Program-made: the position numbers and the translations under genes
Shown: one piece after another, positions 25,140-33,253 of the stretch
Position numbering within the stretch: position 1 is the first letter of the stretch
Layout of the letters: each line of letters starts with the position of its first letter
The notes under the pieces: generated by a model
What the model saw: the letters and a program-made list of their open reading frames with translations, nothing else
Database searches by the model: none
What the model was told of the DNA's origin: nothing
DNA from: Verrucomicrobiales bacterium
Lineage (GTDB): Bacteria; Verrucomicrobiota; Verrucomicrobiia; Verrucomicrobiales; DEV007
Assembly: GCA_030730365.1 (NCBI GenBank)
Contig: JANQVJ010000040.1
Span: 85,155 to 149,154, forward strand
Length of the DNA stretch: 64,000 nucleotides
Direction of reading: 5' to 3'

Positions 25140-26759
25140 ATGATATTTGACCAACATGCCTCGGGATATGGTTGGATTGACTATTTACGACTATTGCGGT
25201 CACGTTGGCCAATAGCCGTGCTTAGCTGTTTGCTCTTCCTCCTCGGGGGAATGGCTCTGCAAAAGGGAGTTCCGTGTCTTCATGAGTCGATGGTCCGGCT
25301 CGAGCTCGAGCCGAAAAAAGAATTCGGTCAGGCGGCACCTTCGCTAAGCGAGTTTCGGCCGAGTCAGTTAAATGATTTTTCATCCCACATCGCGGAGCTG
25401 CGGAGCCACAACCTGCTCTCCGAGGTCGTCGTCACGTGTGATCTCGTGAAACGCTGGGGTAGTGCCCACGAGGCCGAAGCCACCCGCCTTCTGGAAGAGC
25501 GCACTGAGCTCGTGGCCCTGCCTCACGATCGCGCAATCGTCTTGCGGGCGCGTGACCTGAACCCGGCCGCATCAGCCGAGCTGGTCAATGCGATCGCTGA
25601 TCAGTTCCTTTCCCGAAAAGAGTCCGAGATCCGGGGCGAGGCAAATTCCCGGGTGGAAAGGCTCGAGCGCGAGGTCGGAGAGCGACACCGCGCCATTGGG
25701 AGGATTGAGGCGAGACTTCTCGAGCTGGGTGCCGACGCCACCGCCAGTGAGGAGGAAAAAACCGATCTGCGGCGCCAACTCGTCAGCGAGGGATATCTGC
25801 TGCGGTCGCTCGAGGCAAAACACCAACTCGCCGCGATCGAAGCGGGTGAGGCAAAGTCGCAGGTGCGCCTCGTCGAGCGGGCCGCAGAGAGCTCGGCGAG
25901 GCCCTTTGTTCCGATTTTTTTCACAATGCCTGCGCTGCTCTTTCTCGGGCTCCTCTCGGGCGTGGTCGTCACCATTCTCGCAGAGCGTGGTGACATCCGG
26001 CTGAACGCCCTCGCAAACCTGATGCAGCGGGCGGAGCTGCCGCTCGGTGGCTTCGTTCCCACCTGCGGGGCGTCGCTCCTCAACGGCGGACTCCTGCCAC
26101 CCCGTCTCATCGAATCCTACCGGGATCTACGGACAAAATTGCAGCGACTCCCCGCCGGCGACTGCCTGCTCTTGACTCTGATGCCTCTGCGCGGACGCGA
26201 CGGGCTCGCCGAGGCGACGACCAATCTGGCCTGTGTCCTCGCCGATGGCGGCTCGACTGTGCTCGTGATCGATGCCGACTTCCGAAATCCGCAGTTGCAC
26301 CGCCATTTCGAGGCAGCGAATCACCCCGGGCTTTCTGATTTCCTTAGCGGGGAAATGCGGATCGAAGAGACGGTCATCAAAACGCTCCGTCCGAATCTCT
26401 GGTTCATGCCGAGCGGCCCCCTTCATCAGGATCCCGCGGGGCTCATCGCCGGCCGGCGCATGGGCGATCTGCTCTGGGACATGCGCAGTCGTTTTGACTA
26501 TCTCCTCATCGCGGCGCCTTCGATCCACGAAGTCTCCGACGCGGGAGCCCTCGCCGCCCTGGGCGATTACACGGCGGTGGTGGCGCCCTATCGTGACTGC
26601 TCCGTGCCGCAATTGAAAAAGGCTAAACTCGCCATCGAGGCCGCCTCGGCCCAGCTCACCGCCGTTTTTCTGACGGTGAATCTGGAAGGCGCCGCCCCTG
26701 ATCTCCCGCCGCTCACGGCTCCTGTCCCGATACCGGAGAAGCAGTTCCAGGCGCGCTGA
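25140..26759 (+). CDS. Wzz/BY-kinase-like exopolysaccharide chain-length protein with degenerate kinase site
   Basis: 539 residues. The architecture is that of fused polysaccharide co-polymerase/tyrosine autokinases: an N-terminal Wzz start (DYLRLLRSRW, TM about 28-45), a periplasmic coiled-coil region (about 130-250), a second TM (about 260-280) and a cytoplasmic P-loop-like domain. The Walker A equivalent reads LRGRDGLAEATTN (about 348-360), with no GK[S/T]. Walker A' VLVIDADFRNP (about 373) is retained. The Walker B equivalent LLIAAPSIHEVSDA lacks the usual Asp (family: IIDTPP). There is no C-terminal Tyr cluster. I infer an inactive pseudokinase with a structural role. No polysaccharide cluster is adjacent. 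Confidence 0.8.
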   Translation: MIFDQHASGYGWIDYLRLLRSRWPIAVLSCLLFLLGGMALQKGVPCLHESMVRLELEPKKEFGQAAPSLSEFRPSQLNDFSSHIAELRSHNLLSEVVVTCDLVKRWGSAHEAEATRLLEERTELVALPHDRAIVLRARDLNPAASAELVNAIADQFLSRKESEIRGEANSRVERLEREVGERHRAIGRIEARLLELGADATASEEEKTDLRRQLVSEGYLLRSLEAKHQLAAIEAGEAKSQVRLVERAAESSARPFVPIFFTMPALLFLGLLSGVVVTILAERGDIRLNALANLMQRAELPLGGFVPTCGASLLNGGLLPPRLIESYRDLRTKLQRLPAGDCLLLTLMPLRGRDGLAEATTNLACVLADGGSTVLVIDADFRNPQLHRHFEAANHPGLSDFLSGEMRIEETVIKTLRPNLWFMPSGPLHQDPAGLIAGRRMGDLLWDMRSRFDYLLIAAPSIHEVSDAGALAALGDYTAVVAPYRDCSVPQLKKAKLAIEAASAQLTAVFLTVNLEGAAPDLPPLTAPVPIPEKQFQAR

Positions 26760-26772
26760 GCCGGACACTGAG

Positions 26773-28755
26773 TCACGGCCCGAAGACCATCCTGACCCCA
26801 CCGAAGACGCCGAATCCGGCTGCTTCGAACCCGCTCGTGTTTTCGTAGTCGAGGTCGAAGACGTTCTCGAGACGACCGCAGAGTTCCACATTGTCCGTCA
26901 GCGCGACGCTGCCGAAGAGGCGGGCCACGGTGTAGTCATCGAGAGAGAAGTTCGGGGCATCGAGTCGCTCGTAGGCACCGCGGATCTCGGCTCCCAGCTT
27001 CCAGGTGTCCCCGCTCACGATGACTCCGCCGGCGAGGCTGTACTCGGGTCGGCGGGTGAGCCGGTCGCCGGGATTCCCGCCGAAACCACCGAGGTACTGA
27101 CCGTCGGTGATGATGGCGTCGAGCCAAGTGGCGTTGGTGTAAAAGCGCAGATTTTCCACCGGCGAATAGACGAACTCGAGCTCGAGTCCGCTGGTCTCGG
27201 TGTCGACGATGGCGGGATCGACGAAGGTGAAGGGATCGACGTCGATGAGGTTGTCCACGTCGGCCTGGAAGTAGGTAAGGGCGACGGAACTGCGTTCGTT
27301 GAAGAAAGTCTGGCGCGCTCCGATTTCCCAGGTCAAACTTTCCTCGGGTTGAAGCGTGGTTGGGTCAATGTTAGGTGCGAGAAAGATGAAATCCTGTCCC
27401 GAGGGAGCCTTGTAGCCGGTCGAGCTTTTAGCAAAAAGAGTCGTCCCGGTAGCCTCGATCTCGCGGCTCAGTTGCGCGGAGTAAGTGCCTTTACTGGTGA
27501 AGGAGTCGTGCTCGTCAAATCGACCGGAAGTGAGGAGCTGGAAGTTTCCCGGCAACTTGAGGTCAGCCTGGGCGAAGACGCTCGCGTAGCTGAATTTGAA
27601 CTCGCTGGGCAGATTGAACGGCCCGGGAATGATTGGGGTGCGCTCGAACTCATAGCCGTAGTAGCCGGCCCCGAGTGTCCAGGTAGCCTCGTCGGTGGGG
27701 CGGTAGTTAAAGACGGCTTCAAGTTCGTGGCCGGTCTGCTCGAGAAGGTTGTCACTGAAGAAAGCGTCCTTTGTCGCCTCGAGTTCGTTGGTGGTGTGAC
27801 TGTAAGAAGTCGAGAAGTCCCAGTCGTCGCGCGTCATGGTGAAGCGGGGTGAGAAAAGGGTGGAGAGATTTTTATTGATCTGCTCTTCGGGAAAGCCTGC
27901 GCTTAGCGATGAACCGGGGACTTCGAGGAAGGAGTCCTGAATGTAGCCGAGGACATCGAAATGAACGCCGTCGCCCAGTTCAATCGCGACATTGCCCCGG
28001 ATGAGACCGTTTTCAAAATCGGACGAGAGGCGGTCGTTCGCTGTCTCAAGGATGCTCGTGTCGAGGGCGATGGCAACGGGGCCGTCCTTGAGGGTAAGCT
28101 TATGACCGGTCCGGAAGGTGGAGAAAGAACCCGCTTCAATGAATGAGGAAAGGGTATTCTCCTCAATGTAGCGCGCGTCGGTCGAGCGCATGTCGATGAC
28201 ACCGGCGAGCGCATCTGAACCATACAGCGAACTCGCGGCACCCTTCGTTATCTGAACCGACTCGAGCGTGGAGACGTCGAGATACTCGAGTTGGTAGATA
28301 CCCGCGAGACCGGGCGGGAGACGGCGACCGTTGAGGAGGACGACGGTGTGGTTGCTCTCCATCCCGCGGATAAAGAGAGAGGTCTGTGCGCCCATTTGCC
28401 CCGCCTCGACGAGGCTAACCCCTGCGGTCTGGCTGAGGATGTCTCCGAGGTCGTAGCGCTGGAAGGTGCGGATCTCCGCCCCGGAGATGGTATCGACGGC
28501 GGGTAGGAGAGTCGTCTCGGTCTTTTCCACGGGGAGGAGGGTCTTGGTGGCGATCGAAGGCGTGTAGAACTGCTGCACGGCCTCCTGCCGGATGATGAGG
28601 GAGCGGACCGGACCGGATGATTCAATCGTGGTGACGTCGAGGGTCGCTACTTCGTCGACAAGGGTGGAGGTGACCTGCTCCTGCGCCCGGATCGCGGGGG
28701 TAAAGGGGAGTAAAGCGGCGGAGAAAATAAAACAAATCAACAAATCACGATTCAT
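26773..28755 (-). CDS. TonB-dependent outer-membrane receptor (BtuB/CirA-like)
   Basis: 660 residues from the ATG of MNRDLLICFIFSAALLPF, a signal peptide; the 120 upstream residues of the track ORF are non-coding in character. The plug domain (about 80-190) has AEIRTFQRYDLGDILSQTAGVSL, TSLFIRGMESNHTVVLLNGRRL and VQITKGAASSLYGSDALAGVIDM. The rest is a beta-barrel with alternating aromatic strands, ending GVFGGVRMVFGP. These receptors import siderophores, vitamin B12 or glycans using TonB energy. Size and plug resemble BtuB/CirA, but no riboswitch or transporter neighbours identify the ligand. Confidence 0.9.
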   Translation of the reverse strand: MNRDLLICFIFSAALLPFTPAIRAQEQVTSTLVDEVATLDVTTIESSGPVRSLIIRQEAVQQFYTPSIATKTLLPVEKTETTLLPAVDTISGAEIRTFQRYDLGDILSQTAGVSLVEAGQMGAQTSLFIRGMESNHTVVLLNGRRLPPGLAGIYQLEYLDVSTLESVQITKGAASSLYGSDALAGVIDMRSTDARYIEENTLSSFIEAGSFSTFRTGHKLTLKDGPVAIALDTSILETANDRLSSDFENGLIRGNVAIELGDGVHFDVLGYIQDSFLEVPGSSLSAGFPEEQINKNLSTLFSPRFTMTRDDWDFSTSYSHTTNELEATKDAFFSDNLLEQTGHELEAVFNYRPTDEATWTLGAGYYGYEFERTPIIPGPFNLPSEFKFSYASVFAQADLKLPGNFQLLTSGRFDEHDSFTSKGTYSAQLSREIEATGTTLFAKSSTGYKAPSGQDFIFLAPNIDPTTLQPEESLTWEIGARQTFFNERSSVALTYFQADVDNLIDVDPFTFVDPAIVDTETSGLELEFVYSPVENLRFYTNATWLDAIITDGQYLGGFGGNPGDRLTRRPEYSLAGGVIVSGDTWKLGAEIRGAYERLDAPNFSLDDYTVARLFGSVALTDNVELCGRLENVFDLDYENTSGFEAAGFGVFGGVRMVFGP

Positions 28756-28946
28756 GAATATGATATAGAAGGTATGGCACGACGATGCAAATCTTTTTCG
28801 CGCATCGCGACCTGGGGTTTTCGCCCGAATTTCGTTCCGTGTATGACACAAGACCCGCTTGCGAACGTGGCCATGGTGAAGGAAACTCTTCCAAGCATCA
28901 GGAGTGGCCCGATGAAAATCGAGTCCGGCAACCTGGTTTGGAGAAG

Positions 28947-29099
28947 CCAAGGTGCCTTGGATGCTGCGACGGTCATGACCGTGGCAGCATCCGATGTGCG
29001 GACGATTGCGTCCGAACAGAATTTCTCCGGGAAACGCTCGGGAGGACCGGGTCCTCCCAAGTCCTGATGCGGTAACTGAATCCCACGGAAACTGCATCA
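28947..29099. other. Stack of five consecutive hairpins between divergent genes
   Basis: Within 153 bp lie: CCAAGG-tg-CCTTGG (28947-28960); a 17-bp stem with one mismatch and no loop beyond TCATGA (28959-28992); TGTGCGGACG-attg-CGTCCGAACA (28995-29018, 9 of 10 paired); GGGAGGACC-g-GGTCCTCCC (29040-29058); and TGATGCGGT..ACTGCATCA (29065-29099, 8 of 9). The stack ends 4 bp before the ATG of the 89-residue gene. The density of stems suggests a structured RNA leader or a recombination/repeat site; orientation is not determined. Confidence 0.6.
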
Positions 29100-29103
29100 A
29101 GAA

Positions 29104-29373
29104 ATGACCTATCAAGACTACCTTAACGAGTCCGCCGGCGGCACGAATTCCGCCGTCACGGGAACCCTCTCCGCCTGTGTCCGCGCTTCGCGGTCGGGCT
29201 TGGAATCAAATCCCGATCATCACCTCTGGAACAACCGGGGGACCTGGTGGTGCCACTTCACCCTGCACCGGGCTGACTACACTGCGGAACGAATCCGCGT
29301 CTCGCTGAAGACCCGTGATGTCGAGGTGGCGCGCTCTCGCCGCGATGAACTGCTAGGGTCGCTCGCCCGCTAA
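29104..29373 (+). CDS. Small protein resembling the N-terminal arm domain of tyrosine recombinases
   Basis: 89 residues. The second half (NNRGTWWCHFTLHRADYTAERIRVSLKTRDVEVARSRRDELLGSL) matches the pattern of arm-type DNA-binding domains in phage and transposon integrases, where a short three-stranded sheet is followed by SLxTxDxxxAxxxRdel. The core-binding and catalytic domains are absent and there is no downstream frame that could supply them, so this is either a stand-alone small DNA-binding protein or a truncated integrase. It lies directly after a hairpin stack. Confidence 0.55.
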   Translation: MTYQDYLNESAGGTNSAVTGTLSACVRASRSGLESNPDHHLWNNRGTWWCHFTLHRADYTAERIRVSLKTRDVEVARSRRDELLGSLAR

Positions 29374-29393
29374 GCCGATTACCCTTTTCCACG

Positions 29394-29567
29394 ATGAAAG
29401 AATATTCATCTACGATTACTTCCGTGCGGCCGCTGCCGCTCCCGAACAACTTCGCCGTCTGGCCGGGCTGCATGCAGCGACGCTACGGTGAACACGCCGG
29501 CACGCTGGCAGGCTCACGACCGCAGCCGCAGCCGCAGCGGTCTCACTCGACTTCCGCCGCAGGGTAG
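29394..29567 (+). CDS. Possible small ORF (57 residues)
   Basis: An ATG 20 bp after the previous stop opens a 57-codon frame too short for the track: it begins MKEYSSTITSVRPLPLPNNF and ends with a Gln/Pro/Ser-rich tail. It overlaps the end of the convergent secreted-protein gene by 25 bp. I do not recognise it; composition alone cannot show that it is translated. Confidence 0.25.
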   Translation: MKEYSSTITSVRPLPLPNNFAVWPGCMQRRYGEHAGTLAGSRPQPQPQRSHSTSAAG

Positions 29568-31423
29568 GACATCCCGAGGATTGCTCCCAGATCCTGGTAT
29601 TTGGCGCGGGCCTCTCTCGCTTCGCGGAGACGTTGCTGGGCGATGGAGGAGTCTTTGTTTGTGAGGCCGAGGTAGAGCTCGGCGGCTTCGATGTAGTCCT
29701 CGGCGGCGGAGTGAAAATCACGCACCTCGACTGCGACTTCGGTCCGCATGCGGGAGAGCTCAAGTGTGGCGGCATCCGTCCGGCCAAGGAGTTCAGGCAG
29801 ATTGACCCCCGGATCGTCCACGCCGAAGAGGGGGGTGATGAGATCGTTGATGCGATTGGCTGACAGGGAAATGCGCAACTCCGGTGACTCAGGGCGACGG
29901 CCGAACTCGAGCATGGCGCGCGCCGAGAGGTGACCGGGCATGCCTTCGAGGATGGTCTCGAGCCGCTCTATCACTTTCGCATTTCTCGCGAGGTCGGTCA
30001 GAGGCATGCGCTCGGCAACCGCCTCGATCTCCCGAAAAACAACCGTGGCGGCGGCGAGTGCCTCGGGCGTCGGTGAAGTGGCGAAGGCGATAGCTTCGTC
30101 GAGAGTTGCGTAGGTGACGAGTTCGTTGTGGAACAGAATCCCGAGCTGGCCGGACTTCACGAGATAGTCAATCAGTTCCTCTGCCGCAGAGGCGGGGACG
30201 AGGAGGTATTTGCCCCTCATGACCGAGGCGGCGGCCTCGATCGTGGCGAGGGTTTCTCCCGGCAGGTTGATCTGCATCGTCGCCGGATCGAGCTCGCCCG
30301 AGAGGATCATCTGCTCGTTAATCGGTGCTTTTCGCAGGATGCTGTCGATGAGGATCACGCCCGGGAGAAAAGCGTCAGCGCGGATAAGGCTGCGGGGCCC
30401 GGGCGGCTTGACCGCGGCAGTGAAAGCTACTTCCCCGAGAGTGCCGACCGGCCAGACCCACGACCGGGTAGCGGCCAAGGCGGCGGGAATCTCGAGGCCT
30501 TCGACGGGGATGTCGTCGTCCGAAGGGATCAATGGCACGGTCATGTTCCCGGAAACGGCTCGCAGCTCGAGATGATCGCGTTCGGCGCTCCCCGAAGGAT
30601 TGCGTTGCGTCAGCTTGACCGTCCCTGCGACAGGTTTGGACTCGATCGCCTTGACCTGACGCACCGTATTGAGGGAGACAATGACGGGTTCGATCGGTTC
30701 GAGCTGAACGGGTGCGGGCACTTCGGCAATCCCGGACGTTCCCGCAGGGGCGACCATCGTCTCGGTAGCGGGGCGGGTCGGTCGATCGACACGGTTTTCA
30801 TTTTTCTCCCGTTGGGCGAGGATGGCGCTGCCCTCCTGAGGGAAAATCTGGGCCCGATCGGTGGAGCGATTGGCATCGCGTTGCAGGGTGAGGAATCTTT
30901 CCCACGGCAGGTTTCCCCCTTCTACCGCGACGGTAAAGGCGGCGATTCGCTCATCGGTGGGCTCGGGATGGGTGAGGAGCGAGAGCTCCATCAGGAAGGG
31001 GGAGAGGCGACGGTGCTCGGGCTCTAGTGGGGGCGAGGCGAGCTGGTTTGCGATCGTCCAGAGGGTCTCGGAGACGACGCTGATACTGTCAAAATAGCTA
31101 GTCGCAACTGGAAGCTCCCCGTTTTCGAGGGCGCGATGAGCGAGCCGTGAATGATAATGCATCGGATCGATGCGAAGGGCAATGCCGAGGGCCTTCTCGC
31201 GGAGGTCGTCGTCGATCCGGCTGCTCGTAGAGAAGTTCGAAGCGATTGCGGAGAGTGCCTCAAGCAGGCTCGTCTTCTGATCTTCAGGGAGGAAAATGCC
31301 GTCGCCGGAGAAGATCAGGGCGTCAAAGTCCGGGCTATCGTAAGCTCCGGCACGGTCCGGCGCGGCCAGCAGGAGGACTGCCCCAAGGAGCAGAAGGATG
31401 GCCGGTTGACGTGGATTTTTCAT
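29543..31423 (-). CDS. Secreted protein with degenerate Lon (S16)-like domain
   Basis: 626 residues: a signal peptide (MKNPRQPAILLLLGAVLLLAAPDRAGA), a helical N-terminal part, a Pro-rich linker near 230-245, and a middle region (about 270-460) whose order of elements follows the Lon proteolytic domain. That region shows MILSGELDPATMQINLPGETLATIEAAASVMRGKYLLVPASA and, after it, ILFHNELVTYATLDEAIAFA. Compare Lon's TGE(I/L)TLxGxVLPVGGxKEKxLAA and the C-terminal TLDEAL. The catalytic Ser (GPSAG) and Lys (KEK) motifs are not found, so it should be inactive as a peptidase. The C-terminus is helical (TPR-like). The fold match is my inference. Confidence 0.6.
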   Translation of the reverse strand: MKNPRQPAILLLLGAVLLLAAPDRAGAYDSPDFDALIFSGDGIFLPEDQKTSLLEALSAIASNFSTSSRIDDDLREKALGIALRIDPMHYHSRLAHRALENGELPVATSYFDSISVVSETLWTIANQLASPPLEPEHRRLSPFLMELSLLTHPEPTDERIAAFTVAVEGGNLPWERFLTLQRDANRSTDRAQIFPQEGSAILAQREKNENRVDRPTRPATETMVAPAGTSGIAEVPAPVQLEPIEPVIVSLNTVRQVKAIESKPVAGTVKLTQRNPSGSAERDHLELRAVSGNMTVPLIPSDDDIPVEGLEIPAALAATRSWVWPVGTLGEVAFTAAVKPPGPRSLIRADAFLPGVILIDSILRKAPINEQMILSGELDPATMQINLPGETLATIEAAASVMRGKYLLVPASAAEELIDYLVKSGQLGILFHNELVTYATLDEAIAFATSPTPEALAAATVVFREIEAVAERMPLTDLARNAKVIERLETILEGMPGHLSARAMLEFGRRPESPELRISLSANRINDLITPLFGVDDPGVNLPELLGRTDAATLELSRMRTEVAVEVRDFHSAAEDYIEAAELYLGLTNKDSSIAQQRLREAREARAKYQDLGAILGMSYPAAEVE

Positions 31424-31497
31424 TCTCTCAATAACGGGTGGATGCTATCATTCCGCGAGGGGCATGTCTACGCCACTCTGCTATTGCTGTCTTATTT

Positions 31498-31905
31498 ATG
31501 AAAAAGATCACGATCAGGGAGACGGTGCTTTTTTACGACACCGACTGTGGAGGGGTCGTCTCAAACATTGCCTACCTGCGCTTCGTCGAAAAGGCGCGGG
31601 CCGCGCTCTTCAGCGAGTTGGGGATGGATCTGCTCTCGATGACAGAGACCGGGCTATTCCCTGTCGTGATCCGGACCGAAATCGACTACCGCACGCCCGC
31701 CCGACTCGGGCACGAGATCACCGTGACAGCGTGCCTCGCTGCGGTCGACAAAGTGCGAGCGACCTGCGACTTCACTCTGACGATCACCGGCTCCGACGGA
31801 ACGACAAAGACCATAGCCGGGGCCCGCCAGATCGTCGCTCTCGTCCAGATGCCGGAAGGACGTCCGAAGCGCCTTCCTGCGGAGTGGTTCATTTTCACCG
31901 GGTGA
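31498..31905 (+). CDS. Acyl-CoA thioesterase, YbgC/FadM-like hotdog family
   Basis: 135 residues from the ATG of MKKITIRETVLF. The 4HBT hotdog signature is clear: LFYDTDCGGVVSNIAYLRFVEKARAALFSELGMD, with the catalytic-type Asp in YDTD. The rest (IRTEIDYRTPARLGHEITVTACL; GARQIVALVQMPEGRPKRLPAEW) is the usual strand order. Members hydrolyse short or hydroxybenzoyl-type acyl-CoAs; E. coli YbgC associates with the Tol-Pal locus, which is not present here. Substrate unknown. Confidence 0.88.
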   Translation: MKKITIRETVLFYDTDCGGVVSNIAYLRFVEKARAALFSELGMDLLSMTETGLFPVVIRTEIDYRTPARLGHEITVTACLAAVDKVRATCDFTLTITGSDGTTKTIAGARQIVALVQMPEGRPKRLPAEWFIFTG

Positions 31906-31977
31906 GTGACTCTTTTATTCTTGCTGTGCCTGATGATATAACTCACCTTGTAAAAGCAAACGGAACGCGCAAAACAC

Positions 31978-32571
31978 ATGAGCATTGCAGAAGGCGAAGA
32001 AGCGGCATCCGGGATTCTTTTTTCCATCCTGAAACGGGGCGAACGGGACCCGATCGGGCCATTTACCGAGACCGACTTGCTGAAGCTCTTCAATGACGGG
32101 CAGGTCCGACAGGACGACATGGTCTACTACGACGGCATTGGCGAGTGGAAGCCCATTCACGAGGTCTTCGATGTGCAGGAGCAAATCAGCCACTTCGTCG
32201 ATGACGGGCAGGATACTCAGAAAGTCGGCATTGCCTTCCGCGAGGTCGCCAATGTGGTCGGTGCGGGCGAGAGTATTTATTATATCGCGGTCCAGGCGAA
32301 GGCGGGCCTTCTCAGTAAGACGAAGCAGTGTGTCATCATCACCGATCGGCATCTTTTCCTGATGATGGACAAGCGAGTCGGCTATGAGCTGGAGGCGCAC
32401 CCCTGGAAAGCCGTCACGAATACCCTCATGCGCGATGAAGGCCGCGGGCTCGGGACTTTTTCCATCCTCCTCGGTGGGGAAAAGCGGTCCGACGTCTGCC
32501 ACATCCCGCTGAAGCAGGTTCAGCGTCTCTTCCAACTCTCGCAGGAAATGAAAGAGGGCGTCGATTACTGA
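31978..32571 (+). CDS. GYF_2 domain fused to a PH-like domain
   Basis: 197 residues. Residues about 15-65 form a GYF_2 domain (RDPIGPFTETDLLKLFNDGQVRQDDMVYYDGIGEWKPI). Residues about 90-195 look like a bacterial PH (YokE/bPH-like) domain (GAGESIYYIAVQAKAGLLSKTKQCVIITDRHLFLMM; HIPLKQVQRLFQLSQEM). No signal peptide or membrane segment is visible, so it is probably cytoplasmic. Both modules mediate binding, so a scaffold role is likely. The partner is unknown. This is the second GYF_2 protein in the window. Confidence 0.7.
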   Translation: MSIAEGEEAASGILFSILKRGERDPIGPFTETDLLKLFNDGQVRQDDMVYYDGIGEWKPIHEVFDVQEQISHFVDDGQDTQKVGIAFREVANVVGAGESIYYIAVQAKAGLLSKTKQCVIITDRHLFLMMDKRVGYELEAHPWKAVTNTLMRDEGRGLGTFSILLGGEKRSDVCHIPLKQVQRLFQLSQEMKEGVDY

Positions 32572-32589
32572 GTGACAGGCACTCAGCGC

Positions 32590-32997
32590 TCACCGCCGTC
32601 TCAGATACTTCGCCATCGAGCGCAGGAAAGCCTCGGCGAGGTCGGGGTGATTTTCTATGGCGTCATGGAGGTCGCCGTGGGGGACGGAGAGCGCTTTTCC
32701 CGCTGTGGCCATGCGAACGGTAGCGGTGGCGAGGGTGAAAGAGACCGCACTGATCTGGCCGACGACTTCCCCGGCTGAGCTGACGCGATTGACGATCTCT
32801 CCATCGACAAGCGCTTCTAGTTCACCCTCGATGAGGATCCAGATGCGCTGACCCGATTCCCCCTGGCGGATGAGTTCCTCCCCGGCAGCAAGGTCATAAT
32901 GCTCCCCCGACTGAATCAACGCCGCCAGAGCGGTGTCCGAGACGCCGGAAAAATCCGCGTTTTCTCTTAGTGCAGCAGACAGCATGGTTTTGTTCAT
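32590..32997 (-). CDS. Stand-alone cyclic-nucleotide-binding-fold protein
   Basis: 135 residues made of a single cNMP-binding beta-roll: LAAGEELIRQGESGQRIWILIEGELEAL, NRVSSAGEVVGQISAVSF and a C-terminal helix. There is no DNA-binding or kinase domain. The phosphate-binding cassette, normally FGE(x)AL..xRxAT, reads VGQISAVSFTLATATVRMAT, lacking both the Glu and the Arg that contact cAMP, so the ligand is probably not cAMP, or there is none. It is convergent with the GYF_2-PH gene (18 bp). Confidence 0.8.
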   Translation of the reverse strand: MNKTMLSAALRENADFSGVSDTALAALIQSGEHYDLAAGEELIRQGESGQRIWILIEGELEALVDGEIVNRVSSAGEVVGQISAVSFTLATATVRMATAGKALSVPHGDLHDAIENHPDLAEAFLRSMAKYLRRR

Positions 32998-33083
32998 GGA
33001 CAGAACCTTCTATCACATAAGCCGGGCGGCGGGCAAGCAGGGTTTGTCCGGCCTTCCCCCGCTTCTGTGTCAAAGATCGCCTC

Positions 33084-33123
33084 GTGGACAATAAATGTCT
33101 CGGCCGCGACATTTATTGTCCAC
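33084..33123. repeat. 40-bp near-perfect palindrome, copy 2
   Basis: Arm GTGGACAATAAATGTCTCGG followed directly by a reverse complement that differs at one base. The core equals the palindrome at 15422-15457 except for that base. It lies between the divergent cNMP-fold gene and hslO; the track start of hslO at 33095 falls inside it and is therefore rejected. Confidence 0.9.
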
Positions 33124-33253
33124 GGTTTTCGATAATGTGGCGGTAGCGATGGCGCCCGCGCCGGGACTTAAGGTGAATTTGTCATCCCCAAATCCCCGTT
33201 CGCGAATCGGGAAAAAAGCCGTAATCTTGCCCCTCAAAATTGTCGACCACATT

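Noticed and set aside
25140-26759. Active tyrosine kinase CpsD/Wzc
   Set aside because: Walker A Lys-Ser/Thr, Walker B Asp and the Tyr-rich tail are all absent.
28785-28880. Possible cobalamin riboswitch for the TonB receptor
   Set aside because: A B12-box-like string (TGACACAAGACCCGC) is on the wrong strand for the receptor, and the other conserved cobalamin-riboswitch elements were not found in order.
28774-29067. Short plus-strand ORFs over the hairpin stack
   Set aside because: Their sequences are dictated by the palindromes and two overlapping frames are equally open, so neither is favoured as coding.
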